Part shown: piece after piece, positions 35,302 to 42,663 of the stretch | Position numbering within the stretch: position 1 is the first letter of the stretch | How the letters are laid out: every line of letters starts with the position of its first letter | Assembly: GCF_017356035.1 (NCBI RefSeq) | Contig: NZ_JAFIQX010000009.1 | Coordinates: 274,380 to 338,379, forward strand | DNA from: Longitalea luteola | Lineage (GTDB): Bacteria; Bacteroidota; Bacteroidia; Chitinophagales; Chitinophagaceae | Direction of reading: 5' to 3' | DNA: 64,000 nt | Translations under genes and position numbers: made by a program | Notes under the pieces: generated by a model | Told to the model about the DNA's origin: nothing | Database searches by the model: none | The model's input: the letters and a program-made list of their open reading frames with translations, nothing else

Positions 35302-38300
35302 TTAAAAGTTTACATTAACACCAAAACTGTATGTTTTGAGTGAAGGATATTCGTAGAAAGAATCGCCCGTAATGCTCTTCTCGGGATCAAAATCTTTAAA
35401 CTTCGTGAACGTAACCAGGTTTTCGCCGTTTACAAACAGCATAAGCCTGCGCATGCCCAGCTTGTTAGCGATCTTATCGGGCAGGTTGTACCTGAGTTGC
35501 ACATTCTTCAAACGCATGTAAGACCCGTCTTTAAGCCAGAAAGTAGACGGCTGATAGATCTCAGGAGCACCTGTTGTCGTAGTTACGATCGGCAACCGTG
35601 CATTAGTGTTATCTGGTCTCCATGAATCGGTAGCCCACTCTTTGGTCACCCCTGCGCCATTATTGAAAGGGGTGGCGAGGTTTACGGTGGGATACAGGTT
35701 AATGCCCTGCACGCCCTGCCAGAAAGAAGTAAGCATAAAGTTCTTATACCCTACATTGATATTGAAACTGTAATTGTATTTGGGTATGGAACTGCCGGTT
35801 ATAATGCGGTCCTTACCATCTATTGTGTTATCCTTGTTTATGTCAGTGTATTTGAGATAACCTGGTTTTTCGTTACCGCTTATTTTAGCGCTGTTATTTA
35901 TTTCATCCTGGCTCTGGAAAATACCAGCGGCCTGATACAGGTAATATGCTTCAATGGGGTGGCCCTCCTTGATAATACGCCGTGCGCTGATCAGGGTCTG
36001 TCCACGGAGGTCAACCACTTTATTTTTTACATAGCTAACCGATCCGTTCACTTCGTAGGAGATCTCGCCGATCTTATTGCGATGGCCTACCATTATTTCA
36101 TAACCGGTATTGTCGACTGTGCCAATGTTTTGAACAGGTCCGGTAAGTCCTCCTACCTGAGCAGGTATCACTACCTGCCGCAAAATATCGGAGGTGCGGC
36201 GTTTAAATACATCCACAGATACTGACAGGTGGCCATTCAACAATTCTGCATCTACACCGCCATTATAGGTGGTAGTGGTTTCCCAGCTGATACGGGGATC
36301 AGCGTAGGCTGTAACGGCGGCACCGGGAGAAATAGCGTTGTTAAAATTATACGCATACGCGTTACCCACGTTTACCACGGCGTAGGGGCTCCATAGGGGC
36401 GCAGCCTGGTTCCCGAGTTTTCCCCAGGAAGCCCGCAGTTTCAGCAAATTCACAGCAGGTACCTCGAAGAAATTCTCTTTATCGATGCGCCAGCCGGCAG
36501 ACAGTGAAGGAAATGCTCCCCAGCGGCGGCCTTCGGCAAAACGTCCTGCGCCATCATAACGAACGATACCCTCAAGTAAATATTTTTCTTTATAGTTGTA
36601 ACTCAACCGGCCAAAATAGGAGATCAAGGCATCTCTGACCACCTGGCCACCGGTGGTAATATTGGTGCTGCCGGCGTTAAGGTCGGTTAGAGCATTGTCA
36701 AAATACCCTTCCGCATGACCGTTGAAATTGGTACTATCAAAGCGGTTATAGCTTTGACCTGCCATAGCGTTTATCTGGTGATCACCGAAAGATCTATCCC
36801 AGTTCAATGTATGGTATACCGAGAGGGTCATGTTGTTCTCATCATAATTGTTACTGGCCGGATTTATATTATAATTATTGGGCGCACCGGTTTTAGGATT
36901 GTAGCTGATCAGGAGCGGCACAAATGACCGCGAGTAACCGTCCAGTTTGTCTACACCGAAATTGAAATTATAGGTAAGATTGAAAGGCAGTTTATATTCG
37001 GCAAAAACCTTTGCCAGGATCCGTTGCGGTGCATTGTAGTTGCTGCCTTCTTTCAACAGCATAATGGGGTTCTCAATGGTATTCCGGCCGGGCGTGGCAA
37101 ATACCATATTTCCATAACGGCCGTCGGGTAAATAAGGGGTCATAATAGGCAGCACCCTTGTTAACCTGGTAAAATAATAACCCGTTGCACCTGACCCGCC
37201 AAAGGCAGGTTGCGTAAAGGTTCTTAAATTGCCGATGATATTGGCGCCCACTTTCAGTCGATCCGTTGCCTGGGCGCTCACATTCAGGTTAAGCGTATAC
37301 CGGTTGGCATGATTGGCATCCACCAGGATACCATCGTGATCCATATAACCCAGCGCCAGGTTGTAGGTTATTTTATCTGAACCACCGCTGAAACGCAGGT
37401 TGTGCTGATGAAGCGCTCCATTTTTCATTACGTAATCGAACCAGTTCATGTGAGGATAGGTATATGGATCAGTGGCCATTCCATTTCTATATTCCTCGAT
37501 CTGGGCAGGCGAATAATCAACTGCTGCCGGCGATTTGCCTTCATTGATGAGGGCCTGGTTTTTCAGCTCCATATATTGAATGGGATCCCACAATACATCT
37601 GGTAAAAAAGTCGGCTTCTGAATGCCATAGCTGTAATTGTAATTGATGTCCATTTTACCTTTCTTACCGGTCTTGGTGGTGATCAATATTACGCCATTGG
37701 CAGCACGTGAACCATAAATAGCAGCTGCCGCATCCTTTAACACGGTCATGCTTTCAATGAAATTAGGATTGATCTCATTGATGTTGTACTCGATGCCGTC
37801 AACCAGCACCAGCGGATCATTGTTGTTGAGTGTACCCACCCCACGAATGCGGATGGTGCCCACGTCCTGGCCAGGTTTACCACCTGCCTGGTTAATCCAT
37901 ACGCCCGACACACCATGCAATGCCTGGCTGGCATTGGTAGTGGGTGTATTTTCCTTCGCCTTCATATCCAGCACCGATAAAGAGCCGGTAACATGTACTT
38001 TCTTTTTGGTTCCATAACCTACCACTACAAACTCTTCCATGTTATTAGTGGCCAGCGACAGCTGGATCTGGAGATTGGTTTCTGTGCCCTGTACTTTTAT
38101 TTCCCGGGTAGTATAACCTACAGAAGAAATCACCAGGGTTATATTGGTTTTGTTTGTCTCGATCCTGAAAACGCCATTATTGTCGGTAGTAATACCACCG
38201 CTTTCGCCTTTGATGGTGATGCTGGCACCAGCCAGCGGCTGCCCCGATTCATTGGTCACCCGGCCTCTTATTTCTGTCCGCACGTTCCCGGCTACCGGTT

Positions 38301-38703
38301 TATTAACCGGCATCTGGTCCTGTAATTTTACAATAATGGTTTTATCCATCAAGGTATAGGTAACAGGTTGCCTGTAGAAACAAAGCTTCAGCACCTGTTC
38401 TACAGGCGCGTTTCTAACATCTATATTTACCTCATTGGTATTGGCCAACATCTGGGTCGTATACAGAAAAACAAAACCGGTTTGTTTCCTGATCTTTTTA
38501 AACACATCTTCCATCCTCGCATTTTTAGCCGACAGCGTTACCCGCTGCCCGTAGGAATGGGCGCTTACCTGCAGACAGGCAGCCAGTAAAAAAACAACCG
38601 TCAACTTCATTATTAACAGCGTTTTGAGGTTCAGGAATCGTTCCTTTCGCGGATCTCGAAAAATAGCACCTGCCAGGGCAGGGCACAGCAATCTCAATTG
38701 CAT
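35302..38703 (-). CDS. SusC/RagA TonB-dependent receptor with STN domain (locus 3)
   Basis: A 1133-residue receptor: long n-region and signal (Met-Lys-Leu-Thr-Val-Val-Phe-Leu-Leu-Ala-Ala-Cys within it), STN domain (about 55-125), carboxypeptidase-like domain (about 145-225), plug (Val-Val-Val-Gly-Tyr-Gly-Thr-Lys-Lys, Leu-Val-Leu-Val-Asp-Gly-Ile, Ala-Ala-Ile-Tyr-Gly-Ser-Arg-Ala-Ala-Asn-Gly-Val-Ile) and barrel ending Phe-Gly-Val-Asn-Val-Asn-Phe. Through STN it should signal to the FecR encoded 155 bp upstream. It shares domain order with the locus 1 receptor. Confidence 0.95.
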   Translation of the reverse strand: MQLRLLCPALAGAIFRDPRKERFLNLKTLLIMKLTVVFLLAACLQVSAHSYGQRVTLSAKNARMEDVFKKIRKQTGFVFLYTTQMLANTNEVNIDVRNAPVEQVLKLCFYRQPVTYTLMDKTIIVKLQDQMPVNKPVAGNVRTEIRGRVTNESGQPLAGASITIKGESGGITTDNNGVFRIETNKTNITLVISSVGYTTREIKVQGTETNLQIQLSLATNNMEEFVVVGYGTKKKVHVTGSLSVLDMKAKENTPTTNASQALHGVSGVWINQAGGKPGQDVGTIRIRGVGTLNNNDPLVLVDGIEYNINEINPNFIESMTVLKDAAAAIYGSRAANGVILITTKTGKKGKMDINYNYSYGIQKPTFLPDVLWDPIQYMELKNQALINEGKSPAAVDYSPAQIEEYRNGMATDPYTYPHMNWFDYVMKNGALHQHNLRFSGGSDKITYNLALGYMDHDGILVDANHANRYTLNLNVSAQATDRLKVGANIIGNLRTFTQPAFGGSGATGYYFTRLTRVLPIMTPYLPDGRYGNMVFATPGRNTIENPIMLLKEGSNYNAPQRILAKVFAEYKLPFNLTYNFNFGVDKLDGYSRSFVPLLISYNPKTGAPNNYNINPASNNYDENNMTLSVYHTLNWDRSFGDHQINAMAGQSYNRFDSTNFNGHAEGYFDNALTDLNAGSTNITTGGQVVRDALISYFGRLSYNYKEKYLLEGIVRYDGAGRFAEGRRWGAFPSLSAGWRIDKENFFEVPAVNLLKLRASWGKLGNQAAPLWSPYAVVNVGNAYAYNFNNAISPGAAVTAYADPRISWETTTTYNGGVDAELLNGHLSVSVDVFKRRTSDILRQVVIPAQVGGLTGPVQNIGTVDNTGYEIMVGHRNKIGEISYEVNGSVSYVKNKVVDLRGQTLISARRIIKEGHPIEAYYLYQAAGIFQSQDEINNSAKISGNEKPGYLKYTDINKDNTIDGKDRIITGSSIPKYNYSFNINVGYKNFMLTSFWQGVQGINLYPTVNLATPFNNGAGVTKEWATDSWRPDNTNARLPIVTTTTGAPEIYQPSTFWLKDGSYMRLKNVQLRYNLPDKIANKLGMRRLMLFVNGENLVTFTKFKDFDPEKSITGDSFYEYPSLKTYSFGVNVNF

Positions 38704-38753
38704 ACATTTGCAATGTTTGGGTTAAGAAATAGTAGTCTTGCAAGGATGAAATG

Positions 38754-38812
38754 ATTAACCGATTTCCGCCGGGACCTGCTCCAACAGAGCCCGGCTTTTT
38801 TATCGGGTTAAT
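38754..38812 (-). promoter_or_regulatory. nested leader hairpin between fecR and susC (locus 3)
   Basis: An outer stem (ATTAACCGAT 38754-38763 with ATCGGGTTAAT 38802-38812, one bulged base) encloses an inner GCCGGG/CCCGGC stem (38768-38773 with 38790-38795). In the minus-strand RNA an A6 run separates the 5' arms and GGAAA the 3' arms. This is the same plan as 10325-10376. On the plus strand it looks like a terminator with T7, but no plus gene precedes it. Confidence 0.55.
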
Positions 38813-38858
38813 CAATGTTTTTTATTTCATAGTCTAAGGCGATGGCGATGGTATTTGA

Positions 38859-40082
38859 TCATTTGCGTGTGACGATGAGGCGGGCTGCTTCGCCGGTGGC
38901 AGTTCTCTCCTGGATTTTAAACCGTATGACATTGGTCAGTTCGAGCATTTTCAATACCTGCGATAGCTTTTCCGTGCGGGCAATGGCGCCCACAAAATTG
39001 GCTTCGGGGAGGGTGCCTTCATAAACAATGTCTACGTTGTACCAGCGCGATAGCTGCCCCATTACCGATTGAATGTTGTTGCCAACAAATTCGAACCGGC
39101 CGTTCTTCCAGGCCATCACCTCTTCGATATCGGGTGAATGGCGAATGGTCAATGGTGAATGAGCAAGATCTATGACTTGTTGTCCGGGATCAAGTAATAT
39201 CGAATGTTCTTTGCCGCTTTCCTTTTCTCGTTTCGCCACTTTAACCTTTCCTTCCAGTAAGGTTGTTCTAATGCCCGGCTCGTCGCCGTATGCATTAATA
39301 TTGAAGCTCGTCCCCAACGCCTGCACAGTTGCTCTGTCATCAACGTTTACGATGAAAGGCTTTTCCCTGTCTTTGGCAACCTCGATATATACTTCACCGG
39401 TTACTTTTACGGCTCTTTCCTTTTCGATGAATGCTACGGGATAGGTAATGGAAGAAGCAGCATTCAGCCATACTTTAGAGCCGTCGGGCAACAGCAGTTG
39501 ATATTGTCTGCCTTTTGGCGTTGACATGGTGTTATACAGCATTTCCCTGCCGGCCTGCATTACATCATATACCAACTGACCGTTCTGAATTTTTATATTG
39601 GTTTTTCCTTCTGTTGCTATTACACCGTTCCCCAAACTGTCGAGCAGGACTTGATTACCGTTGGCAAGCGTAAGAATGGCGCCATCATGGCCAGGCAAAA
39701 CGTCTGTTGGCGACTGCTTTGTAGTAGTCGCCGCCAGGGTTTGAGACGGCTTACTACTTTGCCTGTTCATGAAATTATAAATAATCAAGCCGGTAGCAAT
39801 CAGTAAAACAGCCGCTGCCGCATAGCGAAACAGGATCCGCCGTGAGGCGATGCGGCTATTATCAGCAGCCGCAACATCCTTCTTTATGGAGGATTGCAGC
39901 ACATTATAGATCCTGTTCTTCAGTTGTTCGCGGTCTTTGGCAAAATCGTCCGGAATAGGCAACGCCTCTTCCTCCCGGTTGAGCCAGTCGAGGTACTCGT
40001 GCTTTTCAGCAGCTGAAATTGTACCCTCGAGCAGCTTTTGGGCAAGCTCATCGTACCGGTTATGTTGTTCCTGATCGTCCAT
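38859..40082 (-). CDS. FecR family anti-sigma factor (locus 3)
   Basis: A 407-residue protein: N-terminal cytoplasmic domain (Tyr-Leu-Asp-Trp-Leu-Asn-Arg-Glu-Glu), membrane helix at about 86-103, FecR domain (Leu-Pro-Asp-Gly-Ser-Lys-Val-Trp-Leu-Asn-Ala-Ala-Ser-Ser-Ile, Gly-Glu-Val-Tyr-Ile-Glu-Val-Ala, Gly-Thr-Ser-Phe-Asn-Ile-Asn-Ala-Tyr) and DUF4974 (Val-Met-Gly-Gln-Leu-Ser-Arg-Trp-Tyr). It is controlled by the downstream STN-SusC and holds the upstream sigma factor. Its linker between the two periplasmic domains (Ala-His-Ser-Pro-Leu-Thr-Ile-Arg-His-Ser-Pro) is encoded by a short-period DNA repeat not seen in the other two FecR proteins. Confidence 0.95.
   Translation of the reverse strand: MDDQEQHNRYDELAQKLLEGTISAAEKHEYLDWLNREEEALPIPDDFAKDREQLKNRIYNVLQSSIKKDVAAADNSRIASRRILFRYAAAAVLLIATGLIIYNFMNRQSSKPSQTLAATTTKQSPTDVLPGHDGAILTLANGNQVLLDSLGNGVIATEGKTNIKIQNGQLVYDVMQAGREMLYNTMSTPKGRQYQLLLPDGSKVWLNAASSITYPVAFIEKERAVKVTGEVYIEVAKDREKPFIVNVDDRATVQALGTSFNINAYGDEPGIRTTLLEGKVKVAKREKESGKEHSILLDPGQQVIDLAHSPLTIRHSPDIEEVMAWKNGRFEFVGNNIQSVMGQLSRWYNVDIVYEGTLPEANFVGAIARTEKLSQVLKMLELTNVIRFKIQERTATGEAARLIVTRK
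39135..39163. repeat. 7-bp dispersed-type repeat inside the fecR coding region
   Basis: GAATGGC-GAATGGT-CAATGGT-GAATGAG, four 7-bp units in a row. They encode the linker Ala-His-Ser-Pro-Leu-Thr-Ile-Arg-His-Ser-Pro-Asp just before the conserved Glu-Glu-Val-Met-Ala-Trp-Lys-Asn-Gly. The same short-period style occurs in the intergenic clusters of this window, so the unit appears to have expanded within a gene without breaking its frame. Confidence 0.6.
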
Positions 40083-40139
40083 TTGGAGAAACAGCTTTAT
40101 AGCAAGGTCAATTCAACAAACGAATACCCTGTACGAGTG

Positions 40140-40163
40140 AAAAAATATTTTTTTGAATTTTTG
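40140..40163 (-). promoter_or_regulatory. A/T-tract upstream of fecR (locus 3)
   Basis: An A6-TA-T8-GAA-T5 block lies 58-81 bp before the fecR start, just after the sigma stop. It corresponds to the blocks upstream of the other two fecR genes. Confidence 0.4.
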
Positions 40164-40174
40164 TATCCAGAAAT

Positions 40175-40759
40175 CTACAACAGGGAGGAACAGATGAGAA
40201 TGAGGAAATTAATAAAGCTTCCCAGGCTGGTACGCAAGGCTTTAAAAGCGCGGCTGATATGCATTTCAACGGTCTTTTCAGAAATATTCATTTCTGCAGC
40301 GATCTGTTTATAAGAAAGCCCATCGTCGCGAAGCGAAAAGGCGAGTGCACATTTTTCAGGCAACCGGGCGAGCTGGTGATGAAGATTGCCCTGTAATTCG
40401 CGCAGCGTAAGCCAGTTTTCAGTGCTGTTGTCATGCGGGGTCAACACCGAAGTGTTTTCTTTATACCTTACCGACTGTTTATATCGCTTTGCCTGCGCGT
40501 TGATAATACGATATTTAACAGCTACCACCAGGTAGCCGCCGACAGACTGTTGTATATCAAGTTCGGCCCTGCGATTCCACAGATCGAGAAACAGGTCCTG
40601 AACGATGTGTTCTGCCTCGTACAGATCATCTAATTTTTTTCCGGCGAGAAAGAGCAGCTTATCCCAGTAACGTTCATAAAGTTCTGCAAACGCTTTATGA
40701 TCGTTTCTTTGAAGGAGTTCAATCAGTGCCTCATCAGAATATGTGCAGTAGTGGTCCAT
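40175..40759 (-). CDS. ECF sigma-70 factor (locus 3)
   Basis: With the start at 40759 (Met-Asp-His-Tyr-Cys-Thr-Tyr) it has 194 residues. Region 2 has Ala-Phe-Ala-Glu-Leu-Tyr-Glu-Arg-Tyr-Trp-Asp-Lys and Ala-Glu-His-Ile-Val-Gln-Asp-Leu-Phe-Leu-Asp-Leu-Trp-Asn-Arg-Arg. Region 4 has Leu-Pro-Glu-Lys-Cys-Ala-Leu-Ala-Phe and the helix-turn-helix Tyr-Lys-Gln-Ile-Ala-Ala-Glu-Met-Asn-Ile-Ser-Glu-Lys-Thr-Val-Glu-Met-His. It is the first gene of locus 3; fecR follows after 92 bp. Confidence 0.95.
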   Translation of the reverse strand: MDHYCTYSDEALIELLQRNDHKAFAELYERYWDKLLFLAGKKLDDLYEAEHIVQDLFLDLWNRRAELDIQQSVGGYLVVAVKYRIINAQAKRYKQSVRYKENTSVLTPHDNSTENWLTLRELQGNLHHQLARLPEKCALAFSLRDDGLSYKQIAAEMNISEKTVEMHISRAFKALRTSLGSFINFLILICSSLL

Positions 40760-40828
40760 TATAGCAAGCCTCAAAAGTAGTAACTGTTTCACCCCGAAGG
40801 CGAAATCATTGTAAACTTAAAGAAAAGA

Positions 40829-40844
40829 TAAGATTAAAATCTTA
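40829..40844. promoter_or_regulatory. inverted repeat upstream of the locus 3 sigma gene
   Basis: TAAGATT-AA-AATCTTA is a perfect inverted repeat about 70 bp before the sigma start at 40759. It could be a regulator binding site; an AT-rich chance palindrome is also possible. Confidence 0.3.
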
Positions 40845-40864
40845 ATTATGCACGTGGATGAAAC

Positions 40865-40876
40865 GCAATCGATTGC
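40865..40876. promoter_or_regulatory. candidate LacI/GalR-type operator
   Basis: GCAATCGATTGC is a perfect 12-bp palindrome with the central AATCGATT layout typical of LacI-family operators. It lies about 105 bp upstream of the locus 3 sigma gene, a sensible place for sugar-dependent control of the whole locus. No LacI-type gene is in the window. Confidence 0.4.
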
Positions 40877-40925
40877 AATTGGCCTGCCCAGCATTGTCCT
40901 GGGGTTTCACTGATGAGTAAACAGT

Positions 40926-40958
40926 CCTGTAAGGTGAACAAATCATTCACCTTACAGG
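40926..40958 (-). terminator. 13-bp hairpin after the decayed gene
   Basis: CCTGTAAGGTGAA (40926-40938) and TTCACCTTACAGG (40946-40958) form a perfect 13-bp stem with a 7-base loop. It begins 11 bp after the stop of the gene remnant at 40969-41174 on the minus strand. The following T-run is weak, so it may be the old terminator of that gene. Confidence 0.55.
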
Positions 40959-40968
40959 AATTTTCATA

Positions 40969-41174
40969 CTACTGTTTAATTACTTTCAACACTCTTTCAT
41001 TGCCATTCTTCAACACTTTGATAAATATACTCCGGTGTTGCTCCCACCTTGATCTTGTTATCGCCAGTGCCCTTTTTCTATTTGCTTTTCCAAATTAACA
41101 CCGGTCCAGTTATCAGCCGTTTTGGCGCTGTCCGATGAATAGTCCGCCCTGATCATTCATGCCGAAAGCAACTA
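40969..41174 (-). pseudogene. frameshifted remnant of a secreted-protein C-terminus
   Basis: Four adjoining segments in different minus-strand frames read as one protein: Ile-Val-Ala-Phe-Gly-Met-Asn-Asp-Gln-Gly-Gly-Leu-Phe-Ile, then Thr-Ala-Asp-Asn-Trp-Thr-Gly-Val-Asn-Leu-Glu-Lys-Gln, then Gly-Asp-Asn-Lys-Ile-Lys-Val-Gly-Ala-Thr-Pro, then Phe-Ile-Lys-Val-Leu-Lys-Asn-Gly-Asn-Glu-Arg-Val-Leu-Lys-Val-Ile-Lys-Gln and a stop. The end resembles the last strand of a T9SS tail. At least three frameshifts separate the pieces. No complete parent gene is in the window. A GC hairpin follows the stop. Confidence 0.5.
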
Positions 41175-41176
41175 TT

Positions 41177-41494
41177 TTATTGGCTCAAAGTAATTTTTCC
41201 CAGATCCAACACCTCACCGTCTTTAACTACTACACCTTCTTTTACAAAATCCTTATAAGGCGCTTTGCCTTCTATAACGATCTTGTAAGTACCAGCTTTA
41301 AGATCATTGATCTCGAATACACCCTGGAGTGGTGTTACCTTGGTCGAGTCATTGCCGGCAATGGCCCAAACATCCCCTGCATTGTCGGCGGGGTTAATGG
41401 TTCCTTTTATACCAGCGCCGAAATTGGGGGTAAAGGAAAAAAATGCAATAACGGGCACCATTAACAGAGGAAGGAGGGTAAATTTCATTTTCAT
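41177..41494 (-). CDS. small periplasmic protein with carboxypeptidase-like regulatory fold
   Basis: About 105 residues from the start at 41494 (41488 also possible): a signal peptide (Met-Lys-Phe-Thr-Leu-Leu-Pro-Leu-Leu) and one beta-sandwich domain. The domain opens with Gly-Ile-Lys-Gly-Thr-Ile-Asn-Pro and contains Val-Trp-Ala-Ile-Ala-Gly-Asn-Asp, Phe-Glu-Ile-Asn-Asp-Leu-Lys-Ala-Gly-Thr-Tyr-Lys and Tyr-Lys-Asp. This is the pattern of the carboxypeptidase-regulatory/SpaA-like fold found as a free-standing small protein in Bacteroidota. The role is unknown. It is a single gene. Confidence 0.75.
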   Translation of the reverse strand: MKMKFTLLPLLMVPVIAFFSFTPNFGAGIKGTINPADNAGDVWAIAGNDSTKVTPLQGVFEINDLKAGTYKIVIEGKAPYKDFVKEGVVVKDGEVLDLGKITLSQ

Positions 41495-41719
41495 TTGATA
41501 CAGATTTTGGGTTATTAAAAGTTGGATGGTCATTTTCAACTCTTGTGCCATCGTGGTGCCTGCCCGTTATTTCTAATGATTTCTTAATAAGTGGTTTTAA
41601 TGGATTTTTAATAAAAAAAAATCTCTTTACTCACATGCAACTAATTATTTAATTGCAGATCTATGTTTATGGCCCGGGATTTGACGTTTGCAACCGCAAA
41701 AAAATACCCATATATTAAA

Positions 41720-42586
41720 ATGATGAATAGAAAAATTACTATTACACGCGTAGCTGTTGGCAGTTTGTTCCTGCTAAGTATGAGCAGTTGCGTTTCTTCC
41801 AAAAAATTCAAAGCATCTGAGTCGGCATTAACGTCTGCCAGAAATGACAGCACCCGGCTTGCCCGCAAAGTGAGTGATCTGCAGGGTAACATTGCACAGT
41901 TAAAGAAACAGGTGGCAGATCAGCAGGATTCCATAAATGCCAAAAACCGGACCCTGCAGGACCTGGAAAGGGAGATAGCTAATTTAAGTAAAGATGCTTC
42001 CAGCAAACAGTCAATGCTTAACAAGAACAAGCAGGAATTGCTTAGCCAGCAACAAAAACTGGAGCATTTACAGGCGTTGATGGATCAACAGAAAAATGCC
42101 ATTGAAGAGATCAGGAAAAAGATGGCTGATGCCCTGACGGGTTTCAAATCAAATGAACTTTCCGTAGCCACTAAAAATGGTAAAGTATATGTGAGCCTCC
42201 AGGAAAATTTACTGTTTCCTTCGGGTAGCGCCGTAGTGAACCCAAAGGGAAAAGAGGCGCTGAACAAATTGGCTGAAGTGCTAAACGTGAATCCTGAAAT
42301 AACAGTTAATATAGAAGGGCATACAGATTCTATCCCTATCCGTGGAAAATATCAGGATAACTGGGATCTTAGCCTTGCAAGGGCTGCATCCATTGTGCGG
42401 ATACTTACCATTGATTATAACGTTAGCCCCGAAAGAGTGATCGCTTCAGGACATAGCCAGTTTGATCCCGTTGAAACTAATAGCACCCGGGAGGGAAGAG
42501 CATCGAATAGAAGAACAGATATAATATTATCGCCTAAATTGGACGAGTTATTTAAGTTGCTGCAATCAACGGCCACGGCGGATTAG
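41720..42586 (+). CDS. OmpA-family peptidoglycan-binding lipoprotein
   Basis: A 288-residue protein (start 41720 or 41723): lipobox Leu-Ser-Met-Ser-Ser-Cys, a long coiled coil (about residues 30-145, rich in Gln, Lys, Leu and Asp), then an OmpA C-terminal domain (about 160-280: Leu-Phe-Pro-Ser-Gly-Ser, Asn-Ile-Glu-Gly-His-Thr-Asp, Asp-Leu-Ser-Leu-Ala-Arg-Ala, Gly-Arg-Ala-Ser-Asn-Arg-Arg-Thr-Asp-Ile). It is anchored in the outer membrane and binds peptidoglycan. A bidirectional terminator follows. Confidence 0.92.
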   Translation: MMNRKITITRVAVGSLFLLSMSSCVSSKKFKASESALTSARNDSTRLARKVSDLQGNIAQLKKQVADQQDSINAKNRTLQDLEREIANLSKDASSKQSMLNKNKQELLSQQQKLEHLQALMDQQKNAIEEIRKKMADALTGFKSNELSVATKNGKVYVSLQENLLFPSGSAVVNPKGKEALNKLAEVLNVNPEITVNIEGHTDSIPIRGKYQDNWDLSLARAASIVRILTIDYNVSPERVIASGHSQFDPVETNSTREGRASNRRTDIILSPKLDELFKLLQSTATAD

Positions 42587-42619
42587 TTAAAAGTTATTTT
42601 GCTTACTTATAAATGTTAT

Positions 42620-42649
42620 AAAGCCATCTTTACTGTTAAAGATGGCTTT
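42620..42649. terminator. bidirectional terminator between convergent genes
   Basis: A 13-bp stem AAAGCCATCTTTA / TAAAGATGGCTTT with loop CTGT lies 33 bp after the OmpA-type gene stop and 14 bp past the convergent DUF3826 gene stop. It has T4 on the plus side and an AT-rich tail on the minus side. Confidence 0.85.
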
Positions 42650-42663
42650 TAGCTTTTTAATTC

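Noticed and set aside
38754..38812. Plus-strand terminator with T7
   Set aside because: Only minus-strand genes lie around it; the A6 run inside the minus RNA and its twin at 10325 point to a leader structure.
38525..38815. 96-codon minus-strand frame over the susC start
   Set aside because: It overlaps the N-terminus of susC in another frame and the leader hairpin; no features of a real protein.
41641..41892. 83-codon minus-strand frame
   Set aside because: Antisense to the signal peptide and coiled coil of the OmpA-type lipoprotein.
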